Positions 19,796 through 28,695 are shown, counted from the stretch's first letter. The stretch is 64,000 nucleotides of DNA from Emcibacter sp. SYSU 3D8 (GCF_039655875.1 NZ_JBBYXK010000005.1:1-64000); one strand, 5' to 3'. The notes: generated by a model not told the origin, from the sequence alone. Translations and numbers: made by a program.

Positions 19796-19996
19796 CCGGG
19801 TGTTCCTTCCGCCGATCCGCCGTGGTTGCGCATGGTTACGGCCCGGACCCGCCGTGGTCAACTGTCCCGACGGGCGGGACCAGTCGATTGCGTCGATGAA
19901 CGTGCGTTGCCCCATCGGTGCGCCAACAGACGTTTGACCGGGCTTGCCGATCCCGCCATTGTGTCGTCCGGAACCGACGCTAGGGAGACGATCGCC

Positions 19997-20536
19997 ATGT
20001 ATCTGAAATGGTCCGAAGAGAAGCGGCTGCACGAAGTGCTGGCACGCGACGAGATCATGCAGCTTGTCCAGAACTACATGCGGGCCCAGGACCGGCTCGA
20101 TCCGAAGCTGCACCGTTCGGTGTTCTTCGATGACGCATGGCTGTCCTACGGCATCTACGAAGGCGGGCCGGACGGCTTCGTGGAATTCGCACAGAACGCG
20201 CTGCGCCCGCACAAGGCCAACCACCATTTCATCGGCCAGGTGCAGATCGACGTCAACGACCTGGAGGCATTCGGCGAGGTCTATTATCAGGCCCATCACC
20301 GCATCGTCGAGGACGGCAAGGAATATGACTATTTCGTCAGCGGCCGCTATGTGGACCGCTACGAGTGCCGCTTCGGGGTGTGGAAGATCGCCTATCGCAG
20401 CGAACTGGTCGACTGGGTCCGCAAGGACGAGGCCGCCGACGCCTTCTTCAAGGACAGCAAGATGATCCCGGGCGCGCGCAAGCCCGCCGATCCGCTGTAT
20501 CACCGCGACAAGATGCGCAAGCCAAAGGGGAAGTAA
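19997..20536 (+). CDS. SnoaL/NTF2-like (nuclear transport factor 2 fold) protein
   Basis: A 179-residue protein of the SnoaL-like domain type seen in ring-hydroxylating dioxygenase small subunits, ketosteroid isomerase and scytalone dehydratase relatives. It has an N-terminal helix (VLARDEIMQLVQNYMRAQDRLD), FFDDAWLSYG, HHFIGQ, then strands with YDYFVSGRYVDRYEC. TAGGGAG precedes the ATG. A crotonase gene follows after 62 bases on the same strand, so the pair may act on one acyl-CoA or cyclic substrate. No specific reaction can be assigned. Confidence 0.82.
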   Translation: MYLKWSEEKRLHEVLARDEIMQLVQNYMRAQDRLDPKLHRSVFFDDAWLSYGIYEGGPDGFVEFAQNALRPHKANHHFIGQVQIDVNDLEAFGEVYYQAHHRIVEDGKEYDYFVSGRYVDRYECRFGVWKIAYRSELVDWVRKDEAADAFFKDSKMIPGARKPADPLYHRDKMRKPKGK

Positions 20537-20598
20537 CCCCTGCCCGCAGGCGGCGCGGCAAGAGCATCGGTCTCAACCTGGGTAACGGGGAGCAACCC

Positions 20599-21387
20599 AT
20601 GAGCGAGTTCATCAAGACCAGCGTCGACGAACGGGGCATCGCCACGCTGCTGATCGACCGAAACGACCGGCGCAATGCCATGTCGTTCGCCATGCTGAAC
20701 AGCTTCATCAACCGGATCGCCGAACTGGGCGACGACCCGGCCGTGCACGTCGTGGTGGTGACCGGCGGCGATCAGGGCTCGTTCTGCGCCGGCACCGATC
20801 TGAGCGACCTGGATTCGATTCCCGGCAAGGACCGGGGCCTGCGCGGGACAGCTCAGGAAAGCAACAAATGGTGGCCGCTGCTGAAGTGTCCCAAGCCGGT
20901 CATCGGCGCCATCGACGGGCCGGCGGTCGGCATGGGCGCCGAATATACCAGCCAGTGCGACATCCGCATCGCCACCACCCGCGCCCGGTTCGCCTGGAAC
21001 TTCGTCCACCGCGGACTGGTCCCCGACACCGGGGCCGGCACCTGGCTGCTGCCCCGCCTTGTCGGCCCGCAGAAGGCGCTTCAACTGCTCTATTCGGGCG
21101 ATTTCCTGTCGGCAGAGGAAGCCTATGCCATCGGCTACGTTTCGCAGCTGGTGGCGCCGGAGAACCTGCTGGCCGCCGCCTATGCCGAGGCCGAGAAATA
21201 TCTGAGGGGCTCGCCCTTCGCCCTCACCCGGATCAAGGCCCTGGTCTATGAAGGCCTGGAGCGGGATGCCGCCGATCACATGGCGGCGCACACGGCGGCG
21301 CTGAAGGAGTGCTTCGGCTCGAACGATCACCACGAGGGGGTGCGGTCATTCCTTGAGAAGCGCACGCCACGCTTTACCGGCACCTGA
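20599..21387 (+). CDS. Enoyl-CoA hydratase/isomerase (crotonase) family protein
   Basis: A 262-residue crotonase-fold protein. GGGGAG lies upstream of the ATG. The motifs are CAGTDLSDL and DGPAVGMGAEYTSQCDIRIA. The first catalytic Glu position is kept (GMGAE), whereas the second reads FAWNF, so Phe replaces Glu. This differs from classical hydratases and suggests isomerase, dehalogenase or hydrolase-like chemistry. It is probably co-transcribed with the SnoaL-like gene before it. Confidence 0.87.
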   Translation: MSEFIKTSVDERGIATLLIDRNDRRNAMSFAMLNSFINRIAELGDDPAVHVVVVTGGDQGSFCAGTDLSDLDSIPGKDRGLRGTAQESNKWWPLLKCPKPVIGAIDGPAVGMGAEYTSQCDIRIATTRARFAWNFVHRGLVPDTGAGTWLLPRLVGPQKALQLLYSGDFLSAEEAYAIGYVSQLVAPENLLAAAYAEAEKYLRGSPFALTRIKALVYEGLERDAADHMAAHTAALKECFGSNDHHEGVRSFLEKRTPRFTGT

Positions 21388-21457
21388 AATTGCAGCACGG
21401 CACGGCGGCCCGCGCCGGTTATAAGCCAGCACGTCACGCAACCGCCGGAACCGCGCC

Positions 21458-22282
21458 ATGCCCGCTCAACCCGACCTGATCCTGCTCGGCGCCCTGCTGG
21501 TGGGCGTCGGCCTGTTCGGCGGCGTGCTGTCCGGGCTGCTGGGTGTCGGCGGCGGCATTGTCATCGTGCCGGCGCTCTATCACGTGTTCGCCTATCTCGA
21601 TGTCGATCCCTCCATCCGCATGCATCTGGCGGTCGGCACCTCGCTCGCCACCATCATCCCCACCTCGATCCGCTCGGTTCGAGGCCACTACAGGCGCGGC
21701 GCCGTCGACCTGACGCTGATGCGCCAGTGGGGCATTCCGCTGGCCATCGGGGTGCTGATCGGCACCTGTCTCGCCGCCTTCGCGCGCGGGCGCGAATTGA
21801 CCATGGTGTTCGCCGCCGTCGCGCTGATCGTCGCCCTGCAGATGGTCCTCATGCGCCACGACTGGAAACTGCGGGATACCATCCCTCGCGGCCTGCCGGG
21901 CGCGCTGCCGCCGGTCGGCATCGGCACGCTGTCGGCGATGATGGGCATTGGCGGCGGCACACTGGCCGTACCGACATTGTCCATGTTCGGCGTGCCGATC
22001 CACCGGGCCGTGGCCACGGCATCGGGGTTCGGACTGATCATCTCGGTCCCCGGCGCGATCGGCTTCATGGTCGCCGGCTGGGCCAACCCGCTGCTGCCGC
22101 TGCCCTGGTACCTGGGCTATGTCAGCCTGCTGGGCTTCGTGGTGCTGGTGCCGGCCACGCTGATTGCGGTGCCCTGGGGCGTCGCACTGGCCCATTGGCT
22201 GAAGCCGCGGCCGCTGCGCTGGGCCTTCGCCGGGTTCCTGGCGCTGACCTCGGCCCGGATGTTCATCGACCTGTTCGCCTAG
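21458..22282 (+). CDS. TSUP family (TauE/SafE, DUF81) membrane permease
   Basis: A 274-residue inner-membrane protein of about 8 helices with the two TSUP half-repeats. The first starts GGVLSGLLGVGGGIVIVPAL and the second GIGTLSAMMGIGGGTLAVPTL. The family exports or imports small sulfur-containing or organic anions such as sulfite, sulfoacetate or taurine products. No sulfur genes are nearby, so the substrate is unknown. Its stop shares CTAG with the convergent cyclase-like gene. Confidence 0.9.
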   Translation: MPAQPDLILLGALLVGVGLFGGVLSGLLGVGGGIVIVPALYHVFAYLDVDPSIRMHLAVGTSLATIIPTSIRSVRGHYRRGAVDLTLMRQWGIPLAIGVLIGTCLAAFARGRELTMVFAAVALIVALQMVLMRHDWKLRDTIPRGLPGALPPVGIGTLSAMMGIGGGTLAVPTLSMFGVPIHRAVATASGFGLIISVPGAIGFMVAGWANPLLPLPWYLGYVSLLGFVVLVPATLIAVPWGVALAHWLKPRPLRWAFAGFLALTSARMFIDLFA

Positions 22283-23412
22283 GCCGTATCGCCCAGCGCC
22301 AGTTCCATCATGTTGCTGTCGATGGCATGGACGGCCGCCTGCGTGACATAGCGGAACCGGCCGTAGCCGCCATCCACCGGGAATGAGCCGCGCACACCGC
22401 CCGCCTGGTCGGCGTCGGCAGTGACCGGCAGGGTGCGGCGGATGAAGCGATTGGCGGCTTTGGCCGCCGAGAGGAACGCCTCATCCTTCGTCGCCTCGAA
22501 CAGCAGAAGCCAGCATGCGGCAGCCTGGGCATCGCCCGACAGGCCGCTCCAGCGCGCCGCCGGCTCCCATTTTTCGGTCAACCGGCCAGGCAACGACCCG
22601 TCGCCGCGCCGCTGCACGGCGAGAAGTGCCCAGCCGGCCATTACCGCCGCGTCCAGGTGGCGCAGCACATGGCCGATCCGGTACGCTTCCAGAAATCCCC
22701 GCACCGCCGTCCCGATGGTGACGGTGAGCGGCTTCGTGGCATCGTCGGTACAGCAATTGGCCAGCCAGCCGTTGCCGCGCTGCTGGCTCAGGGCCCAGCG
22801 CAGGTTGGCCTGTGCCGCGTCGGCGAGACCACGATGCGGCACCTGCTGGTCCGCCTCGAGCAGCGACCAGGCGATCTGGGTATCCTGGGCGCGCCCGGCA
22901 GCCCAGCTTCCGTCGCCATGCTGCACGGCAAGCAGGTAGCCCGCCGCCCGAGCCGCCGCGTCCCCTGCGGCCTTGACCACGCCGTGTCCGGCCAGTAATC
23001 CGAGCAGCGCCTGCCCGGTGGCAAACGGCGAGGATTGCGCGCCGCCGGCCTCGCCGAAGCCGCCGTCGGCATGCTGGGCGCCGCAGAGCCATTCGAGGCC
23101 CCAGGTGGCGCGCTGGCGCAGGGAATGGTCGCCCCAGCGCGCGTCGGCGCGCAGCATGGCGCGCGCCGCGAGCCCTGTACTGCCGGGGCACGACAGGCTC
23201 CAGCCCCGGATGAGATCAAAATGACCGGCGAACCCGCCTTCACCCGACGCCGAGCGATCCTGCGCACGGCCCAACCAGGCCAACATGGCATTGACCGCCG
23301 CTTCGGCGCACGGATCCCGTTCCGGCAGACCGCGGGCATCGGCACGGCGCAGACGGCGCGCCGGCGCCGGCAGGGTCAGCCATTCCCAGGTGCGGCTCAG
23401 CCCCGCGCGCAT
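22279..23412 (-). CDS. Terpene-cyclase/prenyltransferase-repeat-like (alpha/alpha-barrel) protein
   Basis: A 377-residue protein with repeated helical units that carry aromatic-glycine turns: HADGGFGEAGG, HGDGSWAAG, RGNGWLANC and RRGDGSLPG. These resemble the QW repeats of squalene-hopene cyclase and prenyltransferase alpha/alpha barrels. There is no DxDD acid motif of a class II cyclase, so a cyclase activity is doubtful. The start at 23412 lies 19 bases after the pssA stop, giving an apparent ABC-psd-pssA-this gene run. The context suggests envelope lipid or polysaccharide metabolism; the reaction is unknown. Confidence 0.65.
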   Translation of the reverse strand: MRAGLSRTWEWLTLPAPARRLRRADARGLPERDPCAEAAVNAMLAWLGRAQDRSASGEGGFAGHFDLIRGWSLSCPGSTGLAARAMLRADARWGDHSLRQRATWGLEWLCGAQHADGGFGEAGGAQSSPFATGQALLGLLAGHGVVKAAGDAAARAAGYLLAVQHGDGSWAAGRAQDTQIAWSLLEADQQVPHRGLADAAQANLRWALSQQRGNGWLANCCTDDATKPLTVTIGTAVRGFLEAYRIGHVLRHLDAAVMAGWALLAVQRRGDGSLPGRLTEKWEPAARWSGLSGDAQAAACWLLLFEATKDEAFLSAAKAANRFIRRTLPVTADADQAGGVRGSFPVDGGYGRFRYVTQAAVHAIDSNMMELALGDTA

Positions 23413-23431
23413 GCGGCCATCAGGCGGACAT

Positions 23432-24217
23432 CTATTCGAGCGGGCCGGCCGGCTGTTCCGGCGGCTCATCCTGCCGCTGGCGCATCGCCACGATCGCGAC
23501 AACCGGCAGCAATCCGGCATAGATCATCGCCAGACCGACATAGGTGGCCCAGAAGGACGAGGCCAGCAAAGCTGCCAGGATCACCGCGCCAACCAGCAGC
23601 GGCAGCACCAGGTGCCGGTTGATGCGAACGTGCTTGGTCGACAGGGTCGGCACCCGGCTGACCATCATCAGGGCCAGAACCGCCAGATAGACCGCGCACA
23701 CTTCCGGTTGCCGGAAATAGTCGGACTCGGTGTGGAATGTCAGCGCGAACGGCACCAGGGCAAGCCCCGCCGCCGCCGGCGCGGGCATGCCCATGAAGTG
23801 GCTGTGAACCGTGCCGTCCTCGGCCGCGCTCTGGTCCATGATGTTGAAACGCGCCAGGCGCAGGGCGCAGCATACGCAATACATCAGCGTCACGGCCCAA
23901 CCGAAACGCGGGACCTCGTGGAGCGTCCAGAAATAGAGGATGATGGCCGGCGCCACGCCGAAACAGATCACGTCGGACAGGGAATCCAGTTCGGCGCCGA
24001 ACTTTGTGGTGCCCTTGATCATCCGCGCCACCCGGCCATCCAGCAAATCGAACAGGCTCGCAAGCAGGATGGCGATCACCGCCGCCTCCCAGCGCTCCTG
24101 GAAGGCGAAGCGGATCGAGCTGACGCCCGAACACAGCGCCAGCACGGTCAGCACCGTGGGCGCCAGCACCCGGATCGGCACGAACGGCGGCAACCGGCGA
24201 TGCAGGGGAGCCTTCAT
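23432..24217 (-). CDS. pssA: CDP-diacylglycerol-serine O-phosphatidyltransferase
   Basis: A 261-residue membrane enzyme that joins CDP-diacylglycerol and L-serine to make phosphatidylserine. The CDP-alcohol phosphatidyltransferase motif is complete: D60-G61, A64-R65, G74, D78 and D82 (DG-x2-AR-x8-G-x3-D-x3-D). About eight helices are visible. The ATG at 24217 is two bases after the psd stop (TGACCATG), so translation is probably coupled. With psd next door this forms the complete phosphatidylserine to phosphatidylethanolamine route. Confidence 0.95.
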   Translation of the reverse strand: MKAPLHRRLPPFVPIRVLAPTVLTVLALCSGVSSIRFAFQERWEAAVIAILLASLFDLLDGRVARMIKGTTKFGAELDSLSDVICFGVAPAIILYFWTLHEVPRFGWAVTLMYCVCCALRLARFNIMDQSAAEDGTVHSHFMGMPAPAAAGLALVPFALTFHTESDYFRQPEVCAVYLAVLALMMVSRVPTLSTKHVRINRHLVLPLLVGAVILAALLASSFWATYVGLAMIYAGLLPVVAIVAMRQRQDEPPEQPAGPLE

Positions 24218-24219
24218 GG

Positions 24220-24942
24220 TCAGCGAACCTCGCCCAGCACCAGAGGCTCGACGGCCTTCTCGTCGGCCAGGATGGTCTCGCCAGCCACGGCCTGCTGCCC
24301 GACGACGACCATGGGGGACATGCCCTCGTCCAGATAGACGTCGACCCGGCTGCCGAAGCGGATGATACCGATGCGCTCGCCGGTCTTCAGCATGTCGCCT
24401 TCCGCGATCTTGCACACGATGCGCCGCGCGACCAGTCCGGCGATCTGGACGAAGGCCACGTCCTTGCCGGTCACCGTGGTCATGCGCAGCGCCATGCGCT
24501 CATTGTCGTCGCTGGCCTTGTCGAGCGTGGCGTTGAGGAACAGGCCGGGGCTGTACACCTTCCTGGTGATCGTCCCTTCGCAGGGCGAGCGGTTCACGTG
24601 GCAGTCGAACACGTTCATGAAGATGGCGATGCGCATGCGCGGCTCGGTGCCCATCTCCAGTTCCGGCGGCGGCGGTGCCGGGCGGATCGACACGACGAGG
24701 CCGTCGGCCGGGCTGATGACGAGGCCTTCGCGTACCGGCGTGGTCCTGTCGGGGTCACGGAAAAAATAGACGCACCAGACCGTCAGCACGAAGGCGATCA
24801 GGCCCAGCGGCGGCCAGGCCCACATCAGCAGCAACGTAACCACCGCGAAGATCGCGATGAAAGGATAGCCTTCCCGGTGGATCGGGACGAATACGGACTT
24901 GATGCTGTCCAGGATGTTGTGGTTTTCCATCGCCTCGCTCAT
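24220..24942 (-). CDS. psd: Phosphatidylserine decarboxylase, small soluble-type precursor
   Basis: A 240-residue precursor that makes phosphatidylethanolamine by decarboxylating phosphatidylserine. The self-cleavage site that yields the pyruvoyl group is G197-S198 in RFGSRVDVYL. Two N-terminal hydrophobic stretches (about 27-60) anchor it, and SPADG and MNVFDCHVNRSP are family motifs. The start is taken at the ATG at 24942, 18 bases after the ABC gene stop. An in-frame TTG at 24960 and an ATG at 24930 are alternatives. It is the short alpha/Gram-positive-like form rather than the 320-residue E. coli form. Confidence 0.93.
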   Translation of the reverse strand: MSEAMENHNILDSIKSVFVPIHREGYPFIAIFAVVTLLLMWAWPPLGLIAFVLTVWCVYFFRDPDRTTPVREGLVISPADGLVVSIRPAPPPPELEMGTEPRMRIAIFMNVFDCHVNRSPCEGTITRKVYSPGLFLNATLDKASDDNERMALRMTTVTGKDVAFVQIAGLVARRIVCKIAEGDMLKTGERIGIIRFGSRVDVYLDEGMSPMVVVGQQAVAGETILADEKAVEPLVLGEVR

Positions 24943-24960
24943 TCCATCATTGTCCGGCAA

Positions 24961-26811
24961 TTAGTAGTCGGCGGCCAGCGTTTCCAGCTTCTCGGCGGCA
25001 GCGACCGCTTCCTGCTGGCGCTGCCACATGGTGCCATAGAGTCCGCCGGGCAACGCGAGAAGCGCTGCATGCGTTCCGCGCTCGGCGATCCGTCCGTGCT
25101 CCAGCACGATGATCTCGTCGGCATCGACCACGGTCGACAGCCGGTGCGCGATCACCAGCGTGGTCCGGTCGCGCGACACGCTCTTGAGCGCCACCTGGAT
25201 ATCTTTTTCCGTGTTGGTATCGAGCGCCGAGGTCGCTTCGTCCAGGATCAGGATCGGCGGATTTTTCATGATCGTCCGGGCAATGGCGATTCGCTGTTTC
25301 TCGCCGCCCGACACCTTCAGACCGCGCTCGCCCACATTGGTGTCATAGCCCATGGGCAGCGAGGTGATGAAGTCGTCGATCGCGGCCATGGCGGCAGCCT
25401 CGCGCACCTGCTCGAACGGCGCCTCGGGACGGCCATAACCGATATTATAGCCGATCGTGTCGTTGAACAGGACCGTATCCTGCGGGACGATGCCAATGGC
25501 GCCCCGCAGGCTTGCCTGGGTGATCTCGGCGATGTTCTGGCCGTCGATCCTGATGGCGCCGCCGGTCACGTCGTAGAAGCGGTAGAGCAGCCTCGAGATG
25601 GTCGACTTGCCCGCACCGCTATGTCCCACGATGGCCACGGTTTTGCCGGCCGGCACGGTGAAACTCACCCCAAACAGGATCTGCCGGTCCGGCTTGTACG
25701 CGAACGACACGTCATCGAACACGATTTCGCCGCCTTTGGCGACCAGCGCTGGCGCGTCCGGCCTGTCCTCGACCTCCCGCGGCTGGCCCAGCAGATCGAA
25801 CATGGCCTCCATGTCGATCAGTGACTGGCGCATCTCGCGGTAGACGAAGCCCAGGAAGTTGAGCGGCAGGAACAGCTGGATCAGCAGCATGTTGACGAAC
25901 ACGAAGTCGTCAATACCGTGTCTCCCCGCCGCCATGTCGTTGGCTGACATCAGCATCACCACGCCAAGGCCGATGGAGATGATCGTGCCCTGCCCGGCAT
26001 TGAGCAGCGAGAGGCTGCTCTGGTTCAACACGGCGGCCCGCTCATAGCGCTGCATGGCCATGTCGAAGCGCCGGGCCTCGTGCTCCTCGTTGTTGAAGTA
26101 TTTCACCGTCTCGTAGTTCAGCAGGCTGTCGACGGCCTTGGTGTTCGCCTCGGTATCCTGCCGGTTCATCTCGCGGCGCAGCTTGAGACGGCGCTCGGTG
26201 ACGCCGAAAGTGAAGATCACGTAGACGACGATCGAGGCCACCGTGGCCGCCGCATAGCGCCAGTCCAGCACGCCCCACATCATGGCGGCGACGAAACCGA
26301 TCTCCAGAATCGTCGGGATGATGTTGAAGATCATGAACCGCAGGGCAAAGTCGATGCCCTGGGTGCCGCGCTCGATCACCCGGCTCAATCCGCCGGTGCG
26401 GCGATCCAGGTGAAAGCGCAGCGACAGCGCATGAATGTGGCGGAAAACCCGCATCGCCACCCGCCGCAACGCCTGCTGGCCGACCTTGGCGAAAATCATG
26501 TCGCGCAACTCGCCCAGCGCCGGCGCCACCGCCCTGGCAATGCCATAGCCGAGGATCAGGAACACCGGCACCGCGAAGGCGGCCGAACCGACCGTGCCAC
26601 CTTGCCGGGTCAACGCGGCGACCACCTCCTTGTAGACCAGTGGTATCGCCACCGTCAGGCCCTTCGACGCGGCCAGCAGCACCAGCGCCACCACCACGCG
26701 CGCCTTCATGTCCGGCTCGCCCGCCGGCCACAGATAGGGCAGCAGTGTCTTGACCGTCTTCCAGTGGTGCCGCTCGCGCCGTGGCGGACGGTTGTCGAAA
26801 TCAGGATCCAT
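24961..26811 (-). CDS. ABC exporter, Atm1/ABCB7 type
   Basis: A 616-residue half-transporter: six transmembrane helices (about 35-320) followed by an ATPase domain with Walker A GHSGAGKST, signature VSGGEKQR, Walker B ILILDEATS and switch VIAHRLSTV. The membrane part holds the Atm1-like stretch YFNNEEHEARRFDMAMQRYE and a late AGQGTIISIGLG helix. Atm1 proteins export glutathione-bound sulfur or metal conjugates. The start at 26811 gives MDPDFDNRPPRRERHHW, a normal cytosolic N-terminus for this family. It heads the minus-strand run containing psd and pssA. Confidence 0.88.
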   Translation of the reverse strand: MDPDFDNRPPRRERHHWKTVKTLLPYLWPAGEPDMKARVVVALVLLAASKGLTVAIPLVYKEVVAALTRQGGTVGSAAFAVPVFLILGYGIARAVAPALGELRDMIFAKVGQQALRRVAMRVFRHIHALSLRFHLDRRTGGLSRVIERGTQGIDFALRFMIFNIIPTILEIGFVAAMMWGVLDWRYAAATVASIVVYVIFTFGVTERRLKLRREMNRQDTEANTKAVDSLLNYETVKYFNNEEHEARRFDMAMQRYERAAVLNQSSLSLLNAGQGTIISIGLGVVMLMSANDMAAGRHGIDDFVFVNMLLIQLFLPLNFLGFVYREMRQSLIDMEAMFDLLGQPREVEDRPDAPALVAKGGEIVFDDVSFAYKPDRQILFGVSFTVPAGKTVAIVGHSGAGKSTISRLLYRFYDVTGGAIRIDGQNIAEITQASLRGAIGIVPQDTVLFNDTIGYNIGYGRPEAPFEQVREAAAMAAIDDFITSLPMGYDTNVGERGLKVSGGEKQRIAIARTIMKNPPILILDEATSALDTNTEKDIQVALKSVSRDRTTLVIAHRLSTVVDADEIIVLEHGRIAERGTHAALLALPGGLYGTMWQRQQEAVAAAEKLETLAADY

Positions 26812-26883
26812 GGCGGGTATATAGCACAGGCTTGGCTGCTTGACGCGAGAGCCATCCGGCGCCGTGCGCACCGAACGGCAAGA

Positions 26884-26907
26884 GGCCCCGGCAATAAAAC
26901 CGGGGCC
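26884..26907 (-). terminator. Hairpin after the SH3-like gene
   Basis: An 8-bp GC stem (GGCCCCGG / CCGGGGCC) with an 8-base loop lies between the SH3-like gene and the ABC gene. Read on the minus strand it is followed by CTCTTG, so the T run is poor. It probably separates the two transcripts. Confidence 0.5.
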
Positions 26908-26946
26908 CCTGCTTCAGTCAGTCAGATTGCTGACGGACGGTCCGCC

Positions 26947-27507
26947 TCAGCGCCGCGGACCGTCGCGATCCCGGTCGCGGCCATCCCGGTCGCGGCCATC
27001 CCGGTCGCGGCCATCATGGTCACGGCCGCGGGGACCGCGGTCATGGTCCCGGCCATGACGGTCGCGACCGTCATGGTCACGCCACCAGTTGCGTTTCGGA
27101 CCATAGGCGTTCCAGCGGCGATCCCAATGATCGCGGTCCCGATAGAAGCCCCGGCCCCGGTAATGATTATCCCAGTAACTGCCGACGCTGAACGTCACGT
27201 TCGGCACGCCCCACGGCATGCCGTAGACGAGACGGCGGCCGCTCCGCTCGGCAACGATGTCCTCGCCGATGACCCAGCCCCGGCCACGATGGGTGGTGAC
27301 GTCGCACCACGACCAGTCGCGCAGGCAGCCGTTGATCTCGAGCCGACTGCCACTGCGCGCATAGGCCACAGTCGGATAGTCGTAGTCCGGGCCAGCCTTC
27401 ACATCGAGGCGGTCGGTCGCATAGCCCGGCATCGCATTGGCCGGCGCGCTGACAAACAGGGCCGCACCCAGGGCAAGCGCCGCGGCGGTAACAGTTCTCT
27501 TGAGCAT
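26947..27507 (-). CDS. Secreted SH3-like (SH3b) protein with basic/acidic repeat tail, paralogue A
   Basis: A 186-residue protein. A signal peptide ends APANA; an SH3b-like domain follows (DRLDVKAGPDYDYPTVAYARSGSRLEI, then GCLRDWSWCDV with a likely disulfide between the two cysteines). After YWDNHYRGR the tail (from about 128) is almost only Arg, Asp, His and Gly, including a perfect DNA triplication. A strong AGGAGAG ribosome site precedes the ATG at 27507. Bacterial SH3b domains often bind cell-wall peptides; the tail could bind polyanions or metals. Two paralogues lie across the next intergenic region. Confidence 0.82.
   Translation of the reverse strand: MLKRTVTAAALALGAALFVSAPANAMPGYATDRLDVKAGPDYDYPTVAYARSGSRLEINGCLRDWSWCDVTTHRGRGWVIGEDIVAERSGRRLVYGMPWGVPNVTFSVGSYWDNHYRGRGFYRDRDHWDRRWNAYGPKRNWWRDHDGRDRHGRDHDRGPRGRDHDGRDRDGRDRDGRDRDRDGPRR
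26971..27015. repeat. Three perfect 15-bp tandem repeats in coding sequence
   Basis: CCGGTCGCGGCCATC occurs three times in a row (26971, 26986, 27001). Read on the minus strand it encodes DGRDR units in the tail of the SH3-like protein. This is prone to slippage, so repeat number may vary between strains. Confidence 0.9.
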
Positions 27508-28038
27508 TTCAATCTCTCCTGTGACCTTGTTTTTGTCCGAACGGGCTTCGACACATTGCAGTCTTCCCAGACACGTTCGTGCATCGCAAAACGACACCCT
27601 TGCCGGTAAGTTCCCCGCCATCGGACAGGGACAAGGAAAAAGTACTTCCTGACAAGCGTGAAAGTAAACCGCGTGTTCACTTATCGTTCATGTGCTGGAA
27701 TTTAGAAAGGGACGAAGCCCATTTATCGGCGCCTTGTTGTTGCACCACAGACAGATTTCAGGACACGTTTTTCTATTATATCTCTCCGTTATGCGCGCCT
27801 TTACAAAAATATTCGGGGCGTTATCGCAGATATAATCTGATATTATTTTCTTTTGTCGTTTTTTGTAAAATTACATATCTTTTAACGAACAGCCTTTCCT
27901 CGCCGTTTATTTACGAATAATGTCCTTCATTCAAAGGAACTTCCAAAAAATCCGTACGTTTATTTAGCGAGGACGATCTCCTAAGCGAAGGAATTTTCGC
28001 CGGCGCCCGTTCCACGCTCATCATCACTGGAGATAGAC
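27508..28038. other. AT-rich divergent intergenic region, no gene seen
   Basis: This 531-base stretch separates two divergent SH3-like genes. It is markedly AT-rich compared with the rest of the window: 27841-27900 has 15 G/C in 60 bases by hand count. It holds runs such as TTTTCTTTTGTCG and an ATAAT-CTGAT-ATTAT inverted repeat near 27832-27846. No convincing coding frame is seen. It must contain both promoters and could bind a silencer or nucleoid protein. Confidence 0.7.
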
Positions 28039-28527
28039 ATGTTGAAGAAAACACTTACCGCCACCGCCCTCGCTCTCGGCGCCACCATCATGATCGCGGC
28101 GCCAGCCAGCGCCGTACCAGGCTACTCGACCGACCGGCTCGACGTGAAGGCCGGCCCGGACTACGACTACCCGACAGTGGCCTATGCACGCAGCGGCAGC
28201 CGCATCGAAATCAACGGCTGTCTGCGCGATTGGTCGTGGTGCGACGTAACCACCCATCGGGGCCGCGGCTGGGTGCTGGGTGAAGACCTCCAGGCCGAGC
28301 GCGCCGGCCGTCGGATTTCCTACGGTGCGCCATGGGGCGTCGCGAACGTGACCTTCAGCATCGGTAACTACTGGGACAATCACTACAAGGGCCGCAGTTT
28401 CTATGGCGACCGGGACAATTGGAGCCGCCGCGGCGGCAAGAGCAACGGCCATGGACGCAATGACCACGACGGCCGCGACCGGGATGGCGACGGCCGCGAT
28501 CGCGACCGCGATCACCCCAAGCGTTAA
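28039..28527 (+). CDS. Secreted SH3-like (SH3b) protein, paralogue B
   Basis: A 162-residue protein nearly identical over its first 110 residues to paralogue A: MLKKTLTATALALG signal peptide ending APASA, DRLDVKAGPDYDYPTV, GCLRDWSWCDV, and the GRGWVLGEDL and NYWDNHYKGR segments. The tail is shorter but again rich in D, R, G and H (HDGRDRDGDGRDRD). GGAGAT precedes the ATG. The head-to-head arrangement with A implies an inverted duplication. Expected location: periplasm or cell surface. Confidence 0.82.
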   Translation: MLKKTLTATALALGATIMIAAPASAVPGYSTDRLDVKAGPDYDYPTVAYARSGSRIEINGCLRDWSWCDVTTHRGRGWVLGEDLQAERAGRRISYGAPWGVANVTFSIGNYWDNHYKGRSFYGDRDNWSRRGGKSNGHGRNDHDGRDRDGDGRDRDRDHPKR

Positions 28528-28695
28528 GGGAAGTTTCGGCCGTGACAAGCCGCGGCAGGCAGACGGAGGTCCTGGGCTCATCCAGGGCCTCCTGAGGCCA
28601 GCCGGAACCAACGGCGCGCGCTGACGTTCAGTGCCGGATACCATCTTCATGTAACCGGCCACGCCGGAAACACCGAAAAATTCTTGGAGAGAACC

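Noticed and set aside
19367-20503. Extending the small membrane protein to a 378-residue protein
   Set aside because: The extension overlaps the well-supported SnoaL-like gene antisense and has no ribosome site; GGAAGGAA points to the start at 19795.
22279-23412. Calling this gene squalene-hopene cyclase
   Set aside because: It is much shorter than the family (about 630 residues) and lacks the DxDD catalytic motif; only the repeat fold is similar.
26971-27015. Regular short repeats that could suggest a CRISPR array
   Set aside because: The 15-bp units are directly adjacent with no spacers and are in frame in a protein tail; no cas genes are present.
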